NCBI RefSeq assembly: GCF_004342025.1
Contig: NZ_SLWN01000010.1
Location: 186,001 to 250,000 of the forward strand
DNA length: 64,000 bases
Source: Kribbella steppae
GTDB lineage: Bacteria; Actinomycetota; Actinomycetes; Propionibacteriales; Kribbellaceae
Reading direction: 5' to 3'
In this document: positions 23,921 through 31,131 of the stretch, piece by piece
How positions within the stretch are numbered: the stretch's first letter is position 1
Layout of the letters: the number at the start of each line of letters is the position of its first letter
Program-made: the position numbers and the translations under genes
The notes under the pieces: generated by a model
The model's input: only the letters and a program-made list of their open reading frames with translations
Databases searched by the model: none
Told to the model about the DNA's origin: nothing

Positions 23921-24706
23921 TCAACGCCTCGGCGGCCCCTTCCGGATGATCGAAAGGGTGTGCTCCGGCGAGGCGGGGGCGATCCAGCGACCCCACCAGC
24001 TGGCACCCGCGGCGGCGAAGTCAGCGGGGTCGCCACCGCTCACCTTGATGTCGAACGGTTCTCCGCGCTCGGCCAGCAACGCCCGTACGTCGTCCGGCGT
24101 GATCTGTTGTGGTGCGTCGGTCGAGCCCTTGTAGGCGCAACTGCCATCCCATCGAAGGATGCGGCGCCGTACGGCGGGAACCAGCATGTTTCCGCCGATC
24201 CAGATCGGGATCCGCGGCGTCTGCACAGGTCGTGCCGTCAACTGCACGCGGTCGAGCTGATAGTGCTTGCCTTCGAAGCTGAACTGTTCGCCGGTCCACA
24301 GGCGGTCGATCACCTCGAGCCCCTCGTCCAGCATCTCCGCCAGCACCTTCGGATCTGGAGCCCGGCCCAAGAACGGGTCGCCGGGGTCGCCGATGCCGAC
24401 ACCCAGCACGAACCGTCCGCCCGACAGGTGATCCAGCGCCACCGCCTCGGCCGCGACCTTCCATGGCCGCCGCCGAGGCAGCGGTGTCACCGTCGTACCG
24501 ATCCTGATCCGGGACGTGGCCGCCGCCATCGCGGCCAGGCAGATCCACGGGTCGTACGTCGGCTGCGTCGCGTCGCCCTGATAGACGAGATAGTCCTCCA
24601 GGAACATCGCAGCCCAGCCGGAGTCCTCGGCGGCCCGCGCGAGCTCGGCGAGCCCGCGCGGATCCCGTCCTGGTCCTACCGCCCCGACCGTGACCGAGAA
24701 TCGCAT
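23921..24706 (-). CDS. LLM class (F420- or FMN-dependent) oxidoreductase
   Basis: 261 residues from ATG 24706 (MRFSVTVGAVGPGRDPRGLAELARAAEDSGW). Luciferase-like features: YDPWICLAAMAAATSRIRIGTTVTPLPRRRPWKVAAEAVALDHLSGGRFVLGVGIGD, and IPIWIGGN. Actinobacterial members commonly use F420. The C-terminus is shorter than in many LLM proteins (about 290-350 residues). Downstream in direction of an SDR gene 32 bp away, which may be co-transcribed. Substrate unknown. Confidence 0.85.
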   Translation of the reverse strand: MRFSVTVGAVGPGRDPRGLAELARAAEDSGWAAMFLEDYLVYQGDATQPTYDPWICLAAMAAATSRIRIGTTVTPLPRRRPWKVAAEAVALDHLSGGRFVLGVGIGDPGDPFLGRAPDPKVLAEMLDEGLEVIDRLWTGEQFSFEGKHYQLDRVQLTARPVQTPRIPIWIGGNMLVPAVRRRILRWDGSCAYKGSTDAPQQITPDDVRALLAERGEPFDIKVSGGDPADFAAAGASWWGRWIAPASPEHTLSIIRKGPPRR

Positions 24707-24737
24707 GCCGATGACGGTAACCACCGGCACCGACAGA

Positions 24738-25478
24738 TCAGGCGGTGTGGCCGCCGTCGATGGTGAGTTCGGTGCCGGTGAGGTAGGCGGCGTTCGGACC
24801 GGCCAGGTAGGTGATGGCCGCGGCCACCTCGCTGGTGGTGCCGAAGCGGTCCAGGGCCAGGTCGGCGATCTGGGCCGCCGCGAACGGGCCGTCCGCCGGG
24901 TTCATGTCGGTGTCGATCGGACCGGGCTGGACGACGTTCGACGTGATGCCGCGGGACCCGAGTTCGCGGGCCAGGCCCTTGCTGAGACCGATCAGTGCCG
25001 ACTTGCTCATCGCGTACAGCGTCATGCCCGGGCTGGTGACCCGGCCCGCGGCGCAACTGCCGAGATGAATCAGCCGGCCGCCGTCGGACATTCTTGGTAC
25101 GGCGGCCTGCGCGGCGGCATAGACGCCACGGATGTTCACCGCGAGCACCCGGTCCACATCGTCCAGGGTGAAGTCGGTGATCGGGCCGATCGCGCCGACA
25201 CCCGCGTTGTTGACCAGGATGTCGAGCCCGCCGAGCCGGTCCGCGGCCCGGGCGACGCCGTCGGCCACCGCGACCGCGTCGGCCGCATCGATCTCGAGTG
25301 CGTACGCCGTACGTCCGAGCGCCTCGATCTCCTTCACCACCCTCGCCGCGGCGTCCGGAGAACTGTTGTAGGTCAGCGCGACATCCGCGCCGCGCTCGGC
25401 CAGTGCGATCGCGGTCGCCGCGCCGATGCCGCGGCTGCCACCGGTCACCACTACCTTCTTGCCAAGTAGTTCGTTCAT
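24738..25478 (-). CDS. Short-chain dehydrogenase/reductase
   Basis: 246 residues. Cofactor motif TGGSRGIGAATAIAL near residue 13, NNAGVGAIGP near 90, catalytic Ser in HLGSCAAG and the YxxxK motif YAMSKSALIGLSKGLA near residue 155, and PGPIDTDMNP. The C-terminal YLTGTELTIDGGHTA is the FabG-like end. NADP(H) use is suggested by SRG and no acidic residue at the end of strand 2 (TYNSS). Substrate unknown. Divergent from the alkylation-repair operon. Confidence 0.9.
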   Translation of the reverse strand: MNELLGKKVVVTGGSRGIGAATAIALAERGADVALTYNSSPDAAARVVKEIEALGRTAYALEIDAADAVAVADGVARAADRLGGLDILVNNAGVGAIGPITDFTLDDVDRVLAVNIRGVYAAAQAAVPRMSDGGRLIHLGSCAAGRVTSPGMTLYAMSKSALIGLSKGLARELGSRGITSNVVQPGPIDTDMNPADGPFAAAQIADLALDRFGTTSEVAAAITYLAGPNAAYLTGTELTIDGGHTA

Positions 25479-25536
25479 GCCTTCAGTTCACCGGGGTACG
25501 TCCGCTCGTTCTGGCGGAAATCGGACCCGAGATCCT

Positions 25537-25558
25537 GGTGTCGCATTCTCGCGACACC
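25537..25558. promoter_or_regulatory. Inverted repeat between SDR and ada-alkA
   Basis: GGTGTCGC (25537-25544) and GCGACACC (25551-25558) pair perfectly around ATTCTC in the 110-bp divergent promoter region. It may be the operator for one of the flanking genes; I do not recognise its regulator. Confidence 0.45.
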
Positions 25559-25588
25559 TCCATGGCGCAAAACCGCTAGAGACTGTCG

Positions 25589-27082
25589 GTGCGGCCAGGG
25601 ATGCTGGAGGACGTGTACGAATGCAGAGAGCGGTGTGTCCGCGCGGTCCAGTCGAAGGACGCGCGGTTCGACGGGTGGTTCTTCACCGCGGTGCTGACGA
25701 CGAAGATCTACTGCCGGCCGAGTTGCCCGGTGGCGCCGCCGAAGGTCGAGAACATGCGGTTCTACCCGAGCGCCGCCGCCGCTCAGCAGGCCGGCTTCCG
25801 CGCCTGCAAGCGTTGCCGTCCGGACGCCAGCCCGGGGTCGCCGGAATGGAACCACCGGGCTGACCTCGTCGCCCGCGCGATGCGACTGATCGCGGACGGC
25901 GTCGTCGACCGCGACGGCGTACCAGGCCTTGCCACCCAGCTCGGGTACAGCGTCCGTCAGGTGCAGCGCCAACTGCAGGCCGAGCTCGGCGCCGGTCCGC
26001 TTGCGCTCGCTCGGGCCCAGCGCGCCCAGACCGCCCGGCTGTTGATCGAGACCAGCGAGCTACAGATGGCCGACGTGGCGTTCGCGGCCGGGTTCTCCAG
26101 CGTGCGAACGTTCAACGAGACGGTGCAGGAGGTGTTCGCCCTCGCGCCGACCGAGCTGCGCACCCGGGCCAGGAAGGGTACGACGACCGCCGCGCCCGGC
26201 ACGATCTCACTACGGCTGCCGTTCCGCGCACCGCTGACTCCTGACAACCTGTTCGGCCATCTGATCGCGACCGGCGTGCCGGGTGTCGAGGAGTGGCGCG
26301 ACGGTCACTATCGACGCACACTCCGGCTTCCGCACGGCCACGGTGTCGTCGCGTTGAAGCCGATGCCGGACCACATCGCCTGCCAACTGTCACTCACCGA
26401 CCAGCGTGATCTGGCGATCGCGATCAGCCGTTGCCGCCGGATGCTCGACCTCGATGCCGACCCGGTCGCGGTCGATGATCTGCTGAGCACTGACCCGGTG
26501 CTCGCACCGCTGATCGCGAAGGCGCCTGGTCGCCGGGTGCCGCACACGGTCGACGGCGAGGAGTTCGCCGTACGGGCTGTGCTTGGGCAGCAGGTGTCGA
26601 CCGCCGCCGCGCGGACTCATGCGCATCGGCTCGTCCGGCAGCATGGTGAGCCGATCGAGGACGCGGCCGGTGGGCTCACGCATCTGTTCCCGACCATGCA
26701 GGCGCTGGCCGGGCTCGATCCGGAAACCCTCGCGTTCCCGAAGTCCCGTCGTACGACGCTCACCACGCTGATCGCCACGCTCGCCGCCGGGGAGATCGAG
26801 CTGGGTGCGGGCGCGGACTGGGAGCGCGCGCGAGAGCAGTTGACCGCGCTGCCGGGGATCGGGCCGTGGACGGTGGAGTCGATCGCGATGCGGGCGCTCG
26901 GCGACCCGGACGCCTTCGTGGCCAGCGATTTGGGTGTCCGGTACGCCGCGCGTGACCTAGGATTGCCTGAAGCCCCTAAACCGTTGACCGACCACGCCCG
27001 TGCGTGGCGGCCTTGGCGTGCGTACGCGGTGCAGTACCTCTGGGCCACGGGTGACCACGCCATCAACAAGATCCCGGAGTGA
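25589..27082 (+). CDS. Bifunctional Ada-type regulator / DNA-3-methyladenine glycosylase
   Basis: 497 residues. The N-terminal Ada domain has FDGWFFTAVLTTKIYCRPSCP and GFRACKRCRPDASPGSPEW, giving the four zinc cysteines, one of which accepts methyl groups from phosphotriesters. An AraC-type HTH follows (about 95-190, ADVAFAAGFSSVRTFNETVQEVF). The rest is AlkA: N-terminal beta domain, then HhH-GPD with LTALPGIGPWTVESIAMRALGDPDAF and catalytic Asp in VASDLGVRYAARDLG. So one protein senses methylation damage, activates genes and excises bases. Starts at GTG 25589, ATG 25601 or GTG 25613 are possible. First of three operon genes. Confidence 0.9.
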   Translation: MRPGMLEDVYECRERCVRAVQSKDARFDGWFFTAVLTTKIYCRPSCPVAPPKVENMRFYPSAAAAQQAGFRACKRCRPDASPGSPEWNHRADLVARAMRLIADGVVDRDGVPGLATQLGYSVRQVQRQLQAELGAGPLALARAQRAQTARLLIETSELQMADVAFAAGFSSVRTFNETVQEVFALAPTELRTRARKGTTTAAPGTISLRLPFRAPLTPDNLFGHLIATGVPGVEEWRDGHYRRTLRLPHGHGVVALKPMPDHIACQLSLTDQRDLAIAISRCRRMLDLDADPVAVDDLLSTDPVLAPLIAKAPGRRVPHTVDGEEFAVRAVLGQQVSTAAARTHAHRLVRQHGEPIEDAAGGLTHLFPTMQALAGLDPETLAFPKSRRTTLTTLIATLAAGEIELGAGADWERAREQLTALPGIGPWTVESIAMRALGDPDAFVASDLGVRYAARDLGLPEAPKPLTDHARAWRPWRAYAVQYLWATGDHAINKIPE

Positions 27083-27084
27083 GT

Positions 27085-27639
27085 ATGACCGAGCTGACCA
27101 CCGACCGCCTGCTGATGCGCCAGTGGCGCGACTCCGACCGCGAGCCGTTCGCGGCGATGAACGCCGACCCGGCGGTGATGGCGCACTTCCTGGCACCGCA
27201 GACGCGCGAGCAGAGCGACGCGCTCATCGACCGGAACATCCCCGAGATCGAGGGACGCGGCTGGGGTCTGTGGGCGTTGGAGGTGAAGGACACGGGCCGG
27301 TTCATCGGCTTCACCGGCTTGTCGGTGCCGAGCTTCGAGGCGCACTTCATGCCCGCGATCGAGATCGGCTGGCGGCTTGCGAAAGAGGCCTGGGGCAACG
27401 GTTATGCGACCGAGGCGGCCCGGGCGACGCTGGCCCACGGGTTCGGTCCGGCCGGGCTGACGGAGATCGTCTCGTTCACCACGACCACCAACCTGCCGTC
27501 CCAGCGGGTGATGCAACGGATCGGCATGACCCACGACGAGGCCGGCGACTTCGACCACGTCCGCCTGCCGGACGGTCACCCGCTGCAGCGTCACGTCCTC
27601 TACCGGATCGACCGAGCCCAGTGGGAGGCGACGCGGTGA
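27085..27639 (+). CDS. GNAT family N-acetyltransferase (RimJ/RimL type)
   Basis: 184 residues from ATG 27085, with GGAG 6 nt upstream; a GTG at 27079 overlaps the previous stop. LTTDRLLMRQWRDSDREPF opens the RimJ/L-like domain (Acetyltransf_3), followed by EIGWRLAKEAWGNGYATEAARATLAHGF, the acetyl-CoA loop, and SQRVMQRIGMTHDEAGDFDHVR. The acceptor is not known. It lies between the glycosylase and methyltransferase genes, overlapping the latter by 4 bp, so it is co-expressed with alkylation repair, which may be accidental or functional. Confidence 0.85.
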   Translation: MTELTTDRLLMRQWRDSDREPFAAMNADPAVMAHFLAPQTREQSDALIDRNIPEIEGRGWGLWALEVKDTGRFIGFTGLSVPSFEAHFMPAIEIGWRLAKEAWGNGYATEAARATLAHGFGPAGLTEIVSFTTTTNLPSQRVMQRIGMTHDEAGDFDHVRLPDGHPLQRHVLYRIDRAQWEATR

Positions 27640-28118
27640 CATTCGCCGTGATGGACAGCCCGCTCGGTCCGCTCATGCTGGTCGAGAAGGACGACAGGCT
27701 CGCCGGCGTCTACATGGAGCAGCACCGTCACCGCCCGCCGATGGAGACATTCGGCGATCGCGACGACTCGGTGCTGCCCGCGGCGGCCGAGCAACTGACC
27801 GAGTACTTCGAGCAGGGCCGGACGACGTTCGACATACCGCTGCACCTGGGCGGGACGCCGTTCCAGCAGCGGGTGTGGACCGCCCTGCAGGACATCCCGT
27901 ACGGCGAGACGACGACGTACGGCGAACTCGCCCGAACCCTCGGCCTCGTGCCGGGCGCATCGCGGGCGGTCGGCCTCGCCAACGGCAAGAACCCGATCAG
28001 CATCATCGTGCCGTGCCACCGCGTCGTCGGGTCGACCGGCAGCCTGACCGGGTACGGCGGCGGCCTCGACCGCAAGCAGGCACTGCTGGACCACGAGCGC
28101 GGCGACGCACTGTTCTAG
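27636..28118 (+). CDS. ogt: Methylated-DNA--protein-cysteine methyltransferase
   Basis: 160 residues from GTG 27636 (GTGA overlap with GNAT). The active-site motif IIVPCHRVVG is present with the acceptor Cys, preceded by TPFQQRVWTALQDIPYGETTTYGELA and RAVGLANGKNPISI, the DNA-binding HTH-like part, and followed by LTGYGGGLDRKQALLDHE. It removes methyl groups from O6-methylguanine irreversibly. As part of the ada-alkA operon it completes an adaptive-response set. Confidence 0.95.
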   Translation: MTFAVMDSPLGPLMLVEKDDRLAGVYMEQHRHRPPMETFGDRDDSVLPAAAEQLTEYFEQGRTTFDIPLHLGGTPFQQRVWTALQDIPYGETTTYGELARTLGLVPGASRAVGLANGKNPISIIVPCHRVVGSTGSLTGYGGGLDRKQALLDHERGDALF

Positions 28119-28146
28119 ATAAGTGCTCATTTGGTGAGCACTTATC
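28118..28146. promoter_or_regulatory. Perfect 12-bp-arm inverted repeat after ogt
   Basis: GATAAGTGCTCA (28118-28129) and TGAGCACTTATC (28135-28146) flank TTTGG. It starts at the ogt stop and ends 17 bp before the next start. No T-run follows, and the AT-rich outer arms suit a dimeric repressor (ArsR/TetR-like) as well as a terminator. Confidence 0.55.
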
Positions 28147-28163
28147 GGGTGCATGCTCTACGT

Positions 28164-28730
28164 ATGAGCACATTGACCGATGAGGACGCGCTGGCCTGTT
28201 CGACGGTGGCGGAGTGGCGGACGTGGCTGGCGGCGAACGGGCGGACGGAGCGGTCGGTCTGGCTGATCGTTCACCGGGACGCAGAGGGTGTCGATCTCAT
28301 GAGCGCGGTCGAGCAGGCGTTGTGCTTCGGCTGGATCGACAGCAAGACCGTGAAGCGGGACGACAAGACGACGTACCAGTGCTTCACCCCGCGAAACCCG
28401 CGCAGCACCTGGAGCAAGATCAACCGCGACCGGGTCGAGCAGCTGATCTCGGCGGGTCTGATGGACCCGGCCGGTCAGGAGCTCATCGACCTGGCCAAGC
28501 ACACCGGCACGTGGGATCTCCTCGCCGACGCCCAAAACCTGATCGTCCCCGCCGACCTGGCAGCCGCCCTCGCCGCGAATCCGCCGGCAGACAAGCACTT
28601 CCAGGCGTTCCCGCCGTCCTCGCGCCGGGCGATCCTCGAGTGGATCACCCTTGCCAAACGCCCGGAGACCCGAGCGGGCCGGATCGAGCAAACCGTCGAG
28701 CAAGCAGCCCAGAACGTGCGCGCCCGCTGA
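28164..28730 (+). CDS. YdeI/OmdA-like family protein
   Basis: 188 residues from ATG 28164 (MSTLTDEDALACSTVAEWRTWLAANG). SVWLIVHRDAEGVDLMSAVEQALCFGWIDSKTVKRDDKTTYQCFTPRNPRSTWSKINRDRVEQL is characteristic of the YdeI/bacteriocin-protection OmdA family, with a C-terminal helical domain ending AKRPETRAGRIEQTVEQ. Function is not known in this group. It may be controlled via the inverted repeat at 28118-28146. Confidence 0.8.
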   Translation: MSTLTDEDALACSTVAEWRTWLAANGRTERSVWLIVHRDAEGVDLMSAVEQALCFGWIDSKTVKRDDKTTYQCFTPRNPRSTWSKINRDRVEQLISAGLMDPAGQELIDLAKHTGTWDLLADAQNLIVPADLAAALAANPPADKHFQAFPPSSRRAILEWITLAKRPETRAGRIEQTVEQAAQNVRAR

Positions 28731-28751
28731 GAGGCCAGCGGGCGCACGGGA

Positions 28752-29969
28752 TCAGTTGGGGGTGTTGGCGGGGTTGTCCAAGCGTTCGGCGGCGGGCGGG
28801 GTGGCGGGGGTCTGGTTGCGGTTCGTCAGGCGGCGGGCGAGAGGTTCGGTGTAGCGGGCGGCGATCGGGCCGAGGATGACCAGGATCAGCACGTACGCCG
28901 TCGCCAGCGGGCCGAGCCTGGGTTCGACGCCGACCGCGAGACCCGCGATGACGATGGAGAACTCACCTCGGGCGACCAGCGTGCCGCCGGCTCGCCAGCG
29001 TCCGGCCGTTCCCACGCCGGCCCGGCGGGCGGCGTACCAACCCGTGGCGACCTTCGTCAGCGCGGTGACGATCGCGAGCCCGAGCGCGATCGCGAGCACC
29101 GGCGGGATCTCGGCCGGATCCGTGCTCAACCCGAAGAACACGAAGAACACCGCGGCGAACAGGTCCCGCAACGGACTCAGCAGGTTCCGCGCGCCGTGCG
29201 CGACCTCACCCGACAACGCGATCCCGACCAGGAACGCACCGACCGCCGCCGACACCTGCAGTTGTTGTGCGATGCCTGCGACCAGCAACGTCAGCCCGAG
29301 TACGACGAGCAGCAGCATCTCCGGGTTGTCGGAGGACACCGCCCGGCTGATCACCCGTCCGTAGCGCACGGCAACGAACAGGACGACGCTCACGGTGCCG
29401 AGCGAGATCAGCAGCGTGATGCTGCCGCCCGCGAGCCCGACACCGGCGAGCAGTGCGGTCAGGATCGGCAGGTAGACCGCCATCGACAGATCCTCGAGCA
29501 CCAGAATCCCCAGCACCACAGGGGTTTCCCGGTTACCGAGCCGGCCGAGATCGCCGACCACCTTGGCGATCACACCCGACGAGGAGATCCAAGTGACACC
29601 GGCCAACGCGACCGCGGCGACCGGGCCCCAGCCGAGCAGCAACGCGACGGCCGCGCCGGGCAACGCGTTGAGCAGGAAGTCCACGACACCCGAGACGTAC
29701 TGCGTCTTCAACGTGCTGACCAGATCGCTGGCCGTGTACTCCAGGCCGAGCAGCAAGAGCAGCAGGATGACGCCGATCTCGGCGCCGGTGGCCACGAATT
29801 CCTCACTGGCCGCCAACGGCAACAGTCCGCCGTGGCCGAAGGCCAGCCCGGCGAGCAGGTAGAGCGGAATCGGCGAGAAGCCGAACCGGGACGCGATCCG
29901 GCCGAGGATGCCGAGGGCCAGGATGACCGCCCCCAACTCGATCAGCAGGGCGGTGATGTTCTCGTGCAC
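28752..29969 (-). CDS. Cation:proton antiporter, CPA2/KhtU-like
   Basis: 405 residues with about 12 membrane segments. PLYLLAGLAFGHGG, LLLLLLGLEYTASDL, VTWISSSGVIAKVVGDLGRL and FFVFFGLSTDP are CPA2 landmarks (KefB/KhtU). The lone acidic residue in EDLSMAVYLP lies in the ion-binding helix region. A short tail (LTNRNQTPATPPAAERL) follows, without RCK domain. One base separates it from the upstream TrkA-C/KhtT-like gene, giving a two-subunit K+(or NH4+)/H+ antiporter. Confidence 0.88.
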   Translation of the reverse strand: MHENITALLIELGAVILALGILGRIASRFGFSPIPLYLLAGLAFGHGGLLPLAASEEFVATGAEIGVILLLLLLGLEYTASDLVSTLKTQYVSGVVDFLLNALPGAAVALLLGWGPVAAVALAGVTWISSSGVIAKVVGDLGRLGNRETPVVLGILVLEDLSMAVYLPILTALLAGVGLAGGSITLLISLGTVSVVLFVAVRYGRVISRAVSSDNPEMLLLVVLGLTLLVAGIAQQLQVSAAVGAFLVGIALSGEVAHGARNLLSPLRDLFAAVFFVFFGLSTDPAEIPPVLAIALGLAIVTALTKVATGWYAARRAGVGTAGRWRAGGTLVARGEFSIVIAGLAVGVEPRLGPLATAYVLILVILGPIAARYTEPLARRLTNRNQTPATPPAAERLDNPANTPN

Positions 29970-29970
29970 G

Positions 29971-30456
29971 TCACCCTCCCGCGATCAGGTCGTAGACCGC
30001 GTCGACGCCCTCGCGGGTGCCCACGACGACCAGCGTGTCCCCGGTGGCGAACCGGAAGTCCGGGGCCGGGGACGGGGTCGCACCGGTCCGGCGCAGCACG
30101 GCGACGATGGACGCACCGGTCCGGCTGCGGGCCTGGGTGTCACCCAGCGTGCGACCCGAGTACGGCGACTTGGCCGTGATCGGGATGTGCTCGGTGATCA
30201 GGTCGATCTCGATCTCGTTGCGCACCGGGTCGATCGGCGCGGGGATCAGCAACTGGGCGAGCGCGGCCGCTTCGCCGGGATCCAGCGGGACGGAGTCCTT
30301 GCAGTTGTCGTCGTCCTCGGGATCGTGGAAGCCGAGGAACCGCCGTCCGTCGTTGTGCACCACCACCGAGACGTGCTGACCGCCTTCGGTGGTCAGGTCG
30401 TACCGGGTACCAATCCCGGGCAACGTCGTCCTGGTCGGGTGGGCCTGCTGGTCCAT
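29971..30456 (-). CDS. KhtT-like regulatory subunit with TrkA-C (RCK_C) domain
   Basis: 161 residues from ATG 30456, with GAGGAA upstream. The first 75 residues (LPGIGTRYDLTTEGGQHVSVVVHNDGRRFLGFHD) match the KhtT N-terminal domain; the rest is an RCK_C domain (PITAKSPYSGRTLGDTQARSRTGASIVAVLRR ... FATGDTLVVVGTREGVDAV), which binds nucleotides such as c-di-AMP in KhtT relatives. It gates the antiporter encoded 1 bp downstream. Confidence 0.88.
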   Translation of the reverse strand: MDQQAHPTRTTLPGIGTRYDLTTEGGQHVSVVVHNDGRRFLGFHDPEDDDNCKDSVPLDPGEAAALAQLLIPAPIDPVRNEIEIDLITEHIPITAKSPYSGRTLGDTQARSRTGASIVAVLRRTGATPSPAPDFRFATGDTLVVVGTREGVDAVYDLIAGG

Positions 30457-30557
30457 GATTCCTCGATCCCGCGATAGCTGGCGTCTGCAACCATTGTCCC
30501 GCATCCTGAGCGGGCTGTCCGGTGCTCAGCTGTGATCCATGCTGCAATCAGGTGCAC

Positions 30558-30571
30558 TGCAACCAGTTGCA
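30558..30571. promoter_or_regulatory. PadR-type operator
   Basis: TGCAACCAGTTGCA is an inverted repeat with 6-bp arms and centre CA; PadR operators commonly contain ATGCAA/TTGCAT-like halves. A further half-like TGCAAT lies at 30543. It sits 18 bp before the PadR start. Confidence 0.6.
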
Positions 30572-30588
30572 TAGGTACGCTGCCGGAC

Positions 30589-31131
30589 ATGGCCCTGGAA
30601 CACGCGATTCTCGTCTCGCTGACCGAGCGGGCCGGGTCCGGTTACGAGCTGGCCCGGCGGTTCGACCGGTCGATCGGGTACTTCTGGCCGGCCACGCACC
30701 AGCAGATCTACCGGGTGCTGCGCCGGATGGACGAGGCCGGCTGGGTCCGGCACACCGAGATCGCCCAGGACGGGCGGCCGGACAAGAAGCTGTACCGGGT
30801 GTCCGCGGCGGGGAAGGCGGAGCTGAGCCGGTGGCTGGCCGAGCCGGAGGATCCCGCCGTACTGCGGGACGGCCTCGGCGTGAAGTTGCGTGGCGCGTCA
30901 CTCGGCGATCCGGGCGTCGTACTCAAGGAGATCGAGCGGCATCGGGCCGAGCACGCCAACCGGCTCGAGGTGTACCGCGGGATCCAGAGCAGAGACTTCC
31001 CGAAGCCGGCCACGCTGCACGGCCGGGACCTGCACCAGTACCTCGTCCTCCGCGGCGGCATCCGCGCGGAGGAGTCGTTCGTGGCCTGGTGCGACGAAGT
31101 GATCGACGCCCTGCGAAAGGACACGCGATGA
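30589..31131 (+). CDS. PadR family transcriptional regulator
   Basis: 180 residues from ATG 30589. The N-terminal winged helix has MALEHAILVSLTERAGSGYELARRF and WPATHQQIYRVLRRMDEAGWV with the wing HTEIAQDGRPDKKLYRVSAAGKAEL. The C-terminal half is the helical dimerisation part of the longer (subfamily s1) PadR proteins. It overlaps the FadH-like gene by 4 bp, which makes that enzyme its likely target; PadR proteins often sense phenolic or other small aromatic acids. Confidence 0.9.
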   Translation: MALEHAILVSLTERAGSGYELARRFDRSIGYFWPATHQQIYRVLRRMDEAGWVRHTEIAQDGRPDKKLYRVSAAGKAELSRWLAEPEDPAVLRDGLGVKLRGASLGDPGVVLKEIERHRAEHANRLEVYRGIQSRDFPKPATLHGRDLHQYLVLRGGIRAEESFVAWCDEVIDALRKDTR

